From an uncultured Bradyrhizobium sp. (GTDB taxonomy: Bacteria > Pseudomonadota > Alphaproteobacteria > Rhizobiales > Xanthobacteraceae), in contig NZ_CAKZHY010000055.1 of NCBI RefSeq assembly GCF_936928535.1, positions 33,539-97,538 on the forward strand: a DNA stretch of 64,000 nucleotides. Reading direction: 5' to 3'. The notes under the pieces were generated by a model. The model was not told the DNA's origin, made no database searches, and was given only the letters and a program-made list of their open reading frames with translations. Position 1 is the stretch's first letter. Every line of letters begins with the position of its first letter. The translations under genes were made by a program, and so were the position numbers. This document shows, piece by piece, positions 57,534-64,000 of this stretch.

Positions 57534-57575
57534 GCATATCCAGACCTCACCAAGGCACAAGCCAAGGCACCCGCG

Positions 57576-58817
57576 ATGTCCTCCTCCGTCTCTCCGCTCG
57601 CCCCCAAGAACGTTCCTGATATGCCCGTGATCGCGGGCGTCCGCCTTGCGACGGCCGAGGCCGGCATCCGCTACAAGAACCGCACCGACGTGCTGCTGGC
57701 GATCATGGACAAGGGCACGGCGGTCGCCGGCGTCTTCACCAAGTCGAAGTGCCCCTCCGCGCCGGTCGAATGGTGCCGTGCGAAACTCAAAGGCGGCAAG
57801 GCGCGGGCACTGGTCGTCAATTCCGGCAATGCCAATGCTTTCACCGGCAAGACGGGCCGCAGCTCCACCGCGATGACCGCGAAGATCGCGGCCAAGGCGG
57901 TCGGCTGCAGCGAGAGCGAGATTTTCCTGGCCTCGACCGGCGTGATCGGCGAGCCGCTGGACGCGACCAAGTTCGACGGCGTGCTGGGCAACCTCGCCGC
58001 ATCAGCGGAAGCCGGCGATTACCTCGCCGCCGCCAAGGCGATCATGACCACCGACACGTTCCCCAAGGTCGCGACCGCGACGGTGAAGCTCGGCAAGGCC
58101 AAGGTCACCATCAACGGCATGGCCAAGGGCGCCGGCATGATCGCCCCCGACATGGCGACGATGCTGTCCTTCATCTTCACCGACGCGCCGATCGCGCCCG
58201 CCGCGCTGCAGGCGCTGCTCAAGGCCGGTGTCGAGGACACGTTCAATGCGGTCACGATCGACGGCGATACCTCGACCTCCGACACGCTGCTGGCGTTCGC
58301 GACGGGCGCTGCGGCCGAGCACGGCGCACCAAAAATCAGCCGCGCCAGCGACCCGCGCCTGAAGGCGTTCGTGAAAGCCTTCAACCAGATCCTCGCAAAT
58401 CTTTCCGAGCAAGTCGCCCGCGACGGCGAAGGCGCGCGAAAACTGGTCGAGATCACCGTCGAGGGAGCCAAGACCAAGGCCTCCGCGCGCAAAATCGCGA
58501 TGTCGATCGCCAACTCGCCGCTGGTGAAGACTGCGATCGCGGGCGAGGACGCCAATTGGGGTCGCGTGGTGATGGCGGTCGGCAAGGCCGGCGAGCCGGC
58601 CGATCGCGACAAGCTGTCGATCTCCTTCAACGGTATCCGCGTCGCCAAGAGCGGCGCGCGCGATCCCTCCTATGACGAAGCGCAGGTGTCGGAAGCGATG
58701 AAGGCGCCGGAGATCGCGATTCTGGTTTCGCTCGGCCTCGGCAAGGGCCGCGACCGCGTGCTGACCTGCGACCTCACCAAGGAATATGTCGCGATCAACG
58801 GCGATTACCGGTCTTAA
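57576..58817 (+). CDS. argJ: Bifunctional ornithine acetyltransferase/N-acetylglutamate synthase
   Basis: The protein has 413 aa from ATG 57576 ([21 protein letters not shown]), with AAGG upstream. The autocleavage site is in [22 protein letters not shown], where the Thr becomes the nucleophile of the beta chain. [20 protein letters not shown] and the C-terminal [17 protein letters not shown] are standard. It acts in the cyclic arginine pathway. It is followed 5 bp later by mutT. Confidence 0.97.
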   Translation: MSSSVSPLAPKNVPDMPVIAGVRLATAEAGIRYKNRTDVLLAIMDKGTAVAGVFTKSKCPSAPVEWCRAKLKGGKARALVVNSGNANAFTGKTGRSSTAMTAKIAAKAVGCSESEIFLASTGVIGEPLDATKFDGVLGNLAASAEAGDYLAAAKAIMTTDTFPKVATATVKLGKAKVTINGMAKGAGMIAPDMATMLSFIFTDAPIAPAALQALLKAGVEDTFNAVTIDGDTSTSDTLLAFATGAAAEHGAPKISRASDPRLKAFVKAFNQILANLSEQVARDGEGARKLVEITVEGAKTKASARKIAMSIANSPLVKTAIAGEDANWGRVVMAVGKAGEPADRDKLSISFNGIRVAKSGARDPSYDEAQVSEAMKAPEIAILVSLGLGKGRDRVLTCDLTKEYVAINGDYRS

Positions 58818-58822
58818 GGGTC

Positions 58823-59233
58823 ATGGCCGAGCTGAAGCTGACACTGGTGGTGGCCTGCGCGCTCGTCGACGCCGACAAGCGCGTCCTGATCGCGCAGCGC
58901 CCGGAGGGCAAGACGCTCGCCGGCCTCTGGGAGTTTCCCGGCGGCAAGTGTGAACCGGGCGAGCGTCCGGAGCAGAGCCTGATCCGCGAGCTCCACGAGG
59001 AGCTCGGCATCACCGTTGCCGAGCCGTGCCTCGCGCCATTGACCTTCGCCAGCTACGGCTACGAGACGTTTCATTTGTTGATGCCGCTCTATATCTGCCG
59101 GCGCTGGGAAGGTGTGGTCACGCCGCGCGAGGGGCAAAACCTCGCCTGGGTCCGCGCCAACAAGCTGCGCGACTATCCGATGCCGCCCGCGGACATTCCG
59201 CTGATCCCGCATTTGATCGATTTGCTGATGTGA
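58823..59233 (+). CDS. mutT: Nudix (MutT-type) nucleoside triphosphate pyrophosphohydrolase
   Basis: The protein has 136 aa. The Nudix box is complete: GGKCEPGERPEQSLIRELHEELGI (Gx5Ex7REUxEExGU). The length and the LAGLWEFPGGK lead-in match MutT, which removes 8-oxo-dGTP. It lies 5 bp after argJ and is probably co-transcribed. The argJ-mutT pairing is common in alphaproteobacteria. Confidence 0.94.
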   Translation: MAELKLTLVVACALVDADKRVLIAQRPEGKTLAGLWEFPGGKCEPGERPEQSLIRELHEELGITVAEPCLAPLTFASYGYETFHLLMPLYICRRWEGVVTPREGQNLAWVRANKLRDYPMPPADIPLIPHLIDLLM

Positions 59234-59247
59234 CGATGCTCTTGCAT

Positions 59248-59341
59248 CGTCATTCCGGGGCGCGCGATAGCGCGAACCCGGAATCTCGCGCCACAACATC
59301 TGGATTCCGCGTTCGGTCCTGCGGACCGCCCCGGAATGACG
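59248..59341. repeat. Dispersed inverted-end element, CGTCATTCCGGGGCG type (copy 1)
   Basis: CGTCATTCCGGGGCGCGCGA at the left and CCGCCCCGGAATGACGG at the right form inverted repeats, with an inner AACCCGGAATCTCGCG / TGGATTCCGCGTTCG pairing. It lies between the convergent mutT and methyltransferase genes. Confidence 0.88.
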
Positions 59342-59353
59342 GCGCTAATAGGT

Positions 59354-60202
59354 CTACGTCTCTCCAGCCTTCTTCACCGCCTCCGCGAGGCTCGCCTTCG
59401 CCGAACCAGGCTTCAACGGCTGCTGCTGGCTCGCATGCGGCGCCCAGCCGGACAGCCAGATGATGTCGAACGTCGCGCGAATGCGGCCGTCGGCATCGGC
59501 AAAGCGCTCGGCATAGATTTCGGCCATGCGGAGCAATGTCGCGCGACGGCTCGGCGTGCGCCGCCGTTCGATCAGCACATTGGCCGCGCCCATGCGACGG
59601 AGGTCCTGCATCAGCGCGAACGCGTTGGAATAGCGCACCACGACACGATCGACGTCGGTAACAGGCAGCGCAAAGCCCGCCCGCTGCAACAGCGCGCCGA
59701 TGTCCCTGAGATCGGCGAACGGCGCGACGCGCGGGGAGACGCCGCCTTCGCATTCGGCCTCCGCCGCGGCGAAGGCCTGCCGCAGCTCGGTCAGGCTGTC
59801 GCCGCCGATCATCGCAGCGAGCAGCAATCCGTCCGGCTTCAGCGCGCGGCGGATTTGCGCGAGCACGCCGGGCAGATCATTCACGAATTGCAGCGCCAGC
59901 GCGGAGACGACGAGATCGAGGCTTTCGGGCGCGACGGGCAATTTTTCCGAGCCGGCCGCATCGAGCGCGATCCGTTCGATCGAAGGCAGCCGCGCGCGAA
60001 GCACGGCGATCCCTTCGCCAGGTGTCCACAGATCAGCCGGAGCATGAAATTCCCGCATCACCGCCGCCAGCCGATCGGACATATCCTCGGCGGCCCGGTC
60101 GAGCAGGAACGTCACCTCGCCTTGAGCCTGCGCACGCCGCTGCCGCGCATGCAGCAAGGCGCGATCGAACAAGGCGGGCGGGGTCTGCGGGGTCTGAGCC
60201 AT
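59354..60202 (-). CDS. NDUFAF5/BioC-like SAM-dependent methyltransferase
   Basis: The protein has 282 aa from ATG 60202 (MAQTPQTPPALFDRALLHARQRRAQ), which is the N-terminal signature of the alphaproteobacterial relatives of mitochondrial NDUFAF5. Motif DLVVSALALQFVNDLPGVLAQIRRALKPDG is typical of BioC/NDUFAF5. The glycine-rich SAM motif I is degenerate (LWTPGEGIAVLRAR region), so catalytic methyl transfer cannot be assumed. In mitochondria the homolog hydroxylates a complex I subunit; here the role is unknown. Confidence 0.8.
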   Translation of the reverse strand: MAQTPQTPPALFDRALLHARQRRAQAQGEVTFLLDRAAEDMSDRLAAVMREFHAPADLWTPGEGIAVLRARLPSIERIALDAAGSEKLPVAPESLDLVVSALALQFVNDLPGVLAQIRRALKPDGLLLAAMIGGDSLTELRQAFAAAEAECEGGVSPRVAPFADLRDIGALLQRAGFALPVTDVDRVVVRYSNAFALMQDLRRMGAANVLIERRRTPSRRATLLRMAEIYAERFADADGRIRATFDIIWLSGWAPHASQQQPLKPGSAKASLAEAVKKAGET

Positions 60203-60267
60203 GCCGCTGGTTACGCCGATCACGACGGTTCTGGCAATCCGTTGCGTGCGGCGCTAGCCTTCCCCTC

Positions 60268-61065
60268 ATGGACGCCGACGCCGCCCCCACCCGCCCCATC
60301 GCCGCACCCTTGCGTGCCGCGTGGACGGCTGGCCGCCACGCAATGTCGCATGTGGCGAAGCTCGCGCTCGACATTGCGCTGCCGACGCTGTGCGTGTCCT
60401 GCCGCGAGCCTGTCGATGGCGAGGGCGTGTGCGCTGCGTGCTGGTCGCGGCTGTCGTTCATCGAACGGCCCTATTGTCCGCGGCTCGGCATACCCTTCGT
60501 CTACGATCCCGGCCCCGACATGCTGTCGATGGAGGCGATCGCGAGCCCGCCGGCCTATCAGCGCGCCCGTGCGGCGGTGCGCTATGACGATGTCGCGCGC
60601 ACGCTGGTGCATGCGCTGAAATACCAGGACCGCACCGATCTCGCGCCCGCCATGGGCCGCTGGATGGCGCGCGCGGGCGGCGAACTGCTCGACGGCGCCG
60701 ACATGCTGGTGCCGGTGCCCCTGCATTGGCGGCGGGCCTGGCGCCGCCGCTACAACCAGTCGGGCGCGCTGGCCCAGATCATCGCTCGGCAGAGCGGGGT
60801 GAAAGTGCGAGCTGAGGTGCTGCGCCGGGTGCGCGCCACCGAGCAGCAGATCGGCCTGTCGCGGGCCCAGCGCGCCACTAATGTGCAGGGCGCATTCCAG
60901 GTATCCCCCGACCGTCAGTCCGAGGTCCAGGGCCGACGCATCGTCCTGGTCGACGATGTCCTGACATCGGGTGCGACCCTGGACGCCTGCGCCCGCGCTT
61001 TGCTGCGCGCCAAGGCCGCCCAGGTCGACGTCCTGGTCTTTGCCCGGGTTGTCGAGACCAGGTAA
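60268..61065 (+). CDS. ComF family protein (phosphoribosyltransferase-like)
   Basis: The protein has 265 aa from ATG 60268. An N-terminal zinc-finger pattern (CVSCREPVDGEGVCAACW, YCPRLG) is followed by a PRTase-like domain with PVPLHWRRAWRRRYNQSGALA and the PRPP-loop RIVLVDDVLTSGATLDAC. ComF-type proteins act in DNA uptake in some bacteria, though in alphaproteobacteria the role is not established. It is divergent from the methyltransferase gene. Confidence 0.92.
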   Translation: MDADAAPTRPIAAPLRAAWTAGRHAMSHVAKLALDIALPTLCVSCREPVDGEGVCAACWSRLSFIERPYCPRLGIPFVYDPGPDMLSMEAIASPPAYQRARAAVRYDDVARTLVHALKYQDRTDLAPAMGRWMARAGGELLDGADMLVPVPLHWRRAWRRRYNQSGALAQIIARQSGVKVRAEVLRRVRATEQQIGLSRAQRATNVQGAFQVSPDRQSEVQGRRIVLVDDVLTSGATLDACARALLRAKAAQVDVLVFARVVETR

Positions 61066-61112
61066 ACCCCCATATAATTCAATAAATTCATGACATGAGA
61101 GCGCTTGATCCC

Positions 61113-61388
61113 ATGACCGCCGCTGTCGAGATCTACACTAGGCCGGGATGCGGCTATTGTTCCGCCGCGAGGTCGCTTCTGACCCGCAAGAAGGCGGCCT
61201 TCACGGAATTCGACGTCGCCCAGAACCCGTCCTGGCGCGAGGAGATGTACGACCGCGCCGGCGCGGGCTCGACCTTCCCGCAGATCTGGATCGGCGGCAC
61301 CCATATCGGCGGCTGCGACGACCTCTACGCGCTCGACCGTGAGGGCAAGCTCGACGGCCTGCTCGAAAGCGTGAAGGCAATCTCATGA
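61113..61388 (+). CDS. grxC: Glutaredoxin 3 (GrxC-type)
   Basis: The protein has 91 aa from ATG 61113 (MTAAVEIYTRPGCGYCSAARSLL). The dithiol active site reads CGYC, a variant of CPYC, and TFPQIWIGGTHIGGCDDLYALDREG is the GSH-binding segment with the cis-Pro. It reduces protein disulfides with glutathione. The stop overlaps the next gene's ATG (ATGA). ATG 61095 is an alternative start. Confidence 0.95.
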   Translation: MTAAVEIYTRPGCGYCSAARSLLTRKKAAFTEFDVAQNPSWREEMYDRAGAGSTFPQIWIGGTHIGGCDDLYALDREGKLDGLLESVKAIS

Positions 61389-62263
61389 GTGAGGACAGGA
61401 CCTTCACCGCCGCCATGGTGCAGATGCGCACCGGTCTGATGCCGCAGCCGAGCCTCGCACAGGCGACGAAACTGATCCGGGAAGCGGCGGCCAAGGGCGC
61501 CGACTACGTGCAGACACCCGAAGTCAGCAACATGATGCAGCTGAACCGCAAGGCGCTGTTCGAACATCTGCAGAGCGAGGAGGACGACGCCTCGCTGAAG
61601 GCCTATCGCGCGCTTGCGGCCGAGCTGAAGATTCACATCCATGTCGGCTCGCTGGCGCTGCGCTTCTCGCCCGAAAAGGCGGTCAACCGCTCCTTCCTGA
61701 TCGGGCCCGAGGGCAATGTGCTCGCGAGCTACGACAAGATCCACATGTTCGACATCGAGCTGCCGGACGGCGAGAGCTACCGCGAATCCGCCAATTACCA
61801 GCCCGGCGAAACCGCCGTGATCTCCGACCTCCCCTGGGGCCGCGTCGGCCTCACGATCTGCTACGACGTGCGCTTCCCCGCGCTCTATCGCGCACTGGCC
61901 GAGAGCGGCGCGTCCTTCATCACCGTGCCGTCGGCCTTCACCCGCAAGACCGGCGAGGCGCACTGGCACATCCTGCTGCGCGCGCGCGCGATCGAGACCG
62001 GCTGCTTCATCTTCGCGGCGGCCCAGGCAGGTACCCATGAGAACAAGCGCGAGACCTATGGCCACTCGCTGATCATCGACCCCTGGGGCGAGATCCTTGC
62101 CGAGGGCGATGTCGAGCCGGGCATCATCATGGCCAAGATCGACCCGGCCAAGGTCGAGACCGCGCGCAGGGCGATTCCATCACTCCAGCACGGCCGCCGC
62201 TTCGGTGTCGCCGACCCCAAGGCCGGGCCGGATCATCTGCATCTGGTGCGGGGCTCGGCATGA
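61385..62263 (+). CDS. Carbon-nitrogen hydrolase (Nit/omega-amidase type)
   Basis: The protein has 292 aa. The Glu-Lys-Cys triad is visible: [10 protein letters not shown] (Glu), [14 protein letters not shown] (Lys) and [15 protein letters not shown] (Cys), typical of the Nit1/Nit2 branch that hydrolyses deaminated glutathione or alpha-keto amides. Coupling to a glutaredoxin gene (4-bp overlap) fits a glutathione-repair role. Its stop also overlaps the DUF1178 start. Confidence 0.94.
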   Translation: MSEDRTFTAAMVQMRTGLMPQPSLAQATKLIREAAAKGADYVQTPEVSNMMQLNRKALFEHLQSEEDDASLKAYRALAAELKIHIHVGSLALRFSPEKAVNRSFLIGPEGNVLASYDKIHMFDIELPDGESYRESANYQPGETAVISDLPWGRVGLTICYDVRFPALYRALAESGASFITVPSAFTRKTGEAHWHILLRARAIETGCFIFAAAQAGTHENKRETYGHSLIIDPWGEILAEGDVEPGIIMAKIDPAKVETARRAIPSLQHGRRFGVADPKAGPDHLHLVRGSA

Positions 62264-62742
62264 TCCGCTACGCGCTGCATTGCGACCGCAACCATGAGTT
62301 CGAGAGCTGGTTCCAAAGCTCGTCGGCCTATGACCAGCAGGTCAAGCGCAAGCTCGTGACCTGCCCGATCTGCGGCTCGGCCAAGGTCGACAAGGCGATC
62401 ATGGCGCCGCGTATCGTCGGCAAGAAGGGCCGTGGCCCTGCCACGCCGCCGCCGGAGCCGGCGACGACAGCCGCGCCCGAGGCTGCGCCGTCAGGACCGA
62501 CCTCGCTGATGATGGCGCAGGAGCGCGAGCTGCGCTCCAAGCTGAAAGAGCTGCGCGATCACATCGTCAAGAATGCCGACAATGTCGGCGAGCGCTTTGC
62601 GAACGAAGCCCGCGCCATGCATTACGGCGACAAGGAGCACCGCCCGATCTACGGCGAGGCCTCGCCTGACGAAGCGAAGTCGCTGATCGACGAAGGCATC
62701 GACGTCTCGCCGCTGCCGACCCTGCCGGAAGACCGGAACTGA
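62260..62742 (+). CDS. DUF1178 family protein
   Basis: The protein has 160 aa. The DUF1178 pattern is clear: [21 protein letters not shown], a Cys pair CPICGS that could bind zinc, a Pro/Ala linker, and a C-terminal helical part ending HRPIYGEASPDEAKSLIDEGIDVSPLP. Function is unknown. It overlaps the Nit gene by 4 bp (ATGA), making a grxC-Nit-DUF1178 run that is common in alphaproteobacteria. Confidence 0.93.
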   Translation: MIRYALHCDRNHEFESWFQSSSAYDQQVKRKLVTCPICGSAKVDKAIMAPRIVGKKGRGPATPPPEPATTAAPEAAPSGPTSLMMAQERELRSKLKELRDHIVKNADNVGERFANEARAMHYGDKEHRPIYGEASPDEAKSLIDEGIDVSPLPTLPEDRN

Positions 62743-62754
62743 CACGCGAAGCGT

Positions 62755-62831
62755 GTCATCCCGGATGGTCCGAAGGACCAGATCCGGGATCTCGAGATTC
62801 CGGGTTCGCCCTGCGAGCGCCCCGGAATGAC
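62755..62831. repeat. Dispersed inverted-end element, GTCATYCCGG type (copy 2)
   Basis: It begins GTCATCCCGGATGGTCC and ends GCGCCCCGGAATGAC. It shares its right end with the element at 59248-59341. It lies between the convergent DUF1178 and EamA genes. Confidence 0.85.
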
Positions 62832-62841
62832 GACGAAACAG

Positions 62842-63741
62842 CTACACGCCCACCAGCAGCGCCACGCCGACCACGATCAGCACGATCCCAACAATCTCGC
62901 GCGGTGCGATCGGCTGCTTGAACGAGTAATACGCCACGGCTTGCGCGAACAGCACCTCGATCAAGGCGAGCGTGCGGACATTGGCGGCGGCCGTCAGCGC
63001 GAACGCCAGGAACCAGAACTGCGAGGCGAAGGCGCCCATGAAGCCCGCAAGCAGCGACGGCCGCCATAATCCCAGGATCGATTGAAGTATCTGTGGCGCA
63101 CGCCAGAGCAGATAAACCGTCAGGATCAGCGTCTGCACGAACAGGCCGAGCACCAGCGTGAACGACGATGCCGTCACGAAGGACACGTTCGGCACGGTGA
63201 TGATGGCGCCGCGGAAGCCGACCGCCGACAGCGCGAACGCCGCTGCGGCGACGAGACCCGTGATGGTCGGCTTCAGCTCCGCAAAACTCTTCTCACCACC
63301 CGGACGCAATGCGGTGACAACGACGCCAACGGTCGCGATCACGATCGCCAGCACCCTCAGCCAGGTCAGGTGATCGCCCAGGAAGACAAAACCGAAGATC
63401 GCGGTTTGGATCGCCTCGGTTTTCAAATAGGCCGTCGTCACCACGAAAGAGCGGTCGTTCATGGCGAGCAGCATCAGGCCGGTCGCGATGATCTGGCTGA
63501 GCGCGCCCAGCAGCAACCACGGCCAGAACATCGATGGCGGCATGCCGATATGGTCGCCGGTCGCAACCAGCACGGCGCCCAGGAACAGCAGCGAGAACGG
63601 GAAGCCGAACAGGAAGCGGATATTGGTCGCGCCCCAGGTCCCCAGCGGCTTGGTCAGCGACCGCTGCATCGCATTGCGCGCGACCTGGCCGAGCGCGGCG
63701 ATGACGGTGAAGGGAATCCAGAGGCTGGTGACGGTGAACAT
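62842..63741 (-). CDS. EamA/DMT family transporter
   Basis: The protein has 299 aa from ATG 63741 (MFTVTSLWIPFTVIAALGQ); the 320-aa ORF start adds a hydrophilic stretch that is probably leader. Ten hydrophobic helices in two EamA repeats are visible, including GDHLTWLRVLAIVIATVGVVVTAL and ALIEVLFAQAVAYYSFKQPIAPREIVGIVLIVVGVALLVGV. The substrate is unknown. No strong ribosome site was seen, so the start is uncertain. Confidence 0.87.
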   Translation of the reverse strand: MFTVTSLWIPFTVIAALGQVARNAMQRSLTKPLGTWGATNIRFLFGFPFSLLFLGAVLVATGDHIGMPPSMFWPWLLLGALSQIIATGLMLLAMNDRSFVVTTAYLKTEAIQTAIFGFVFLGDHLTWLRVLAIVIATVGVVVTALRPGGEKSFAELKPTITGLVAAAAFALSAVGFRGAIITVPNVSFVTASSFTLVLGLFVQTLILTVYLLWRAPQILQSILGLWRPSLLAGFMGAFASQFWFLAFALTAAANVRTLALIEVLFAQAVAYYSFKQPIAPREIVGIVLIVVGVALLVGV

Positions 63742-63848
63742 GGAGGGGTCGGAGGCGTTAGGAGTGTCTGGATGCAAACTGCCGAGCGCACGACAGCAGG
63801 TCAATCACACTCATGTCATAGGAGCGATGCTCTCGCGACAAACTCCCT

Positions 63849-63907
63849 GTCGTCCCTGCGAACGCAGGGACCCATAACCCCAGGGAGTGGTTTTGCGAAG
63901 ACTGCCA
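63849..63907. repeat. Partial GTCRTCCCGG-type element near the window end
   Basis: GTCGTCCCTGCGAACGCAGGGACCCATAACCCCAGG resembles the left half of the elements at 24242 and 26468 (same CCCCAGGGAG block as at 24242). No right end is seen before the window stops. Confidence 0.6.
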
Positions 63908-64000
63908 ACCCGCGCATCTCATACCTTCCGCCATCGATAAATTCCGCGGTGATGGGGTGGACGGCCCCCTACGGCATCAGTGTGCCAGAATGAGGTTGTC

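Noticed and set aside
57501-57575. N-terminal extension of argJ from ATG 57501
   Set aside because: The ATG lies inside a 14-bp hairpin stem, and the family N-terminus begins at 57576.

Overview
The window looks like a piece of chromosome from a Bradyrhizobium-type alphaproteobacterium. The reasons are the high GC content, the gene content and order (a cyoABCD quinol oxidase operon followed by SURF1 and an ActS/ActR redox pair, divergent DUF3108 and rpmB, aroK-aroB-CorC, and secA, PpiC, argJ, mutT), and the many short dispersed intergenic repeats typical of that group. No rRNA, tRNA, CRISPR array, transposase or phage module was seen. Species assignment is inference from reading alone.

Layout. 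1-12.4 kb: a partial thermonuclease-like protein, an M48 lipoprotein protease, a small cytochrome c and an MFS transporter. Next come the divergent cyoABCD-SURF1-actS-actR respiratory block, with a 23-bp palindrome upstream of cyoA, and a membrane class III nucleotide cyclase whose 5' end looks frameshifted. 12.4-20.2 kb: carD, fdxA, an S4-domain RNA-binding protein without a visible normal start codon, a large SUV3-like helicase, DUF3108 and rpmB. 20.3-21.5 kb: a small, lower-GC two-gene island, made of a truncated P-loop NTPase and an unknown protein with a possible nuclease core. 21.6-30.7 kb: a DUF2235 hydrolase whose C-terminus is encoded by a repeat, a PilZ protein between two inverted repeats, a small membrane protein, an Old Yellow Enzyme, two secreted proteins of uncertain role, and cobT and cobS (aerobic cobaltochelatase).

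31-43 kb: DedA, then two divergent citrate synthase paralogs. One carries an N-terminal helix-turn-helix, and palindromes overlap its start. J-domain, BolA and CorC proteins follow, then aroB, aroK, a 48-aa membrane peptide missed by the ORF track, xerD, accA and an L,D-transpeptidase lipoprotein. 43-51.3 kb: an apparent amide utilisation cluster with a five-gene branched-chain/urea-type ABC importer, an amidase-signature enzyme, an AmiC-like binding protein without a signal peptide, and a divergent MarR regulator. 51.4-53 kb: a lower-GC GT-C-like membrane protein. 53-64 kb: secA, a PpiC-type foldase, argJ, mutT, an NDUFAF5-like methyltransferase, comF, a glutaredoxin, a nitrilase-family amidase, DUF1178 and an EamA transporter.

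Most of the window is ordinary core genome. The points most worth following are the degraded island at 20.3-21.5 kb, the citrate synthase/HTH fusion with its palindromes, the cytosolic AmiC-like plus MarR pair in the amide locus, the cyoA palindrome, and the dispersed inverted-repeat elements that in places reach into gene ends.
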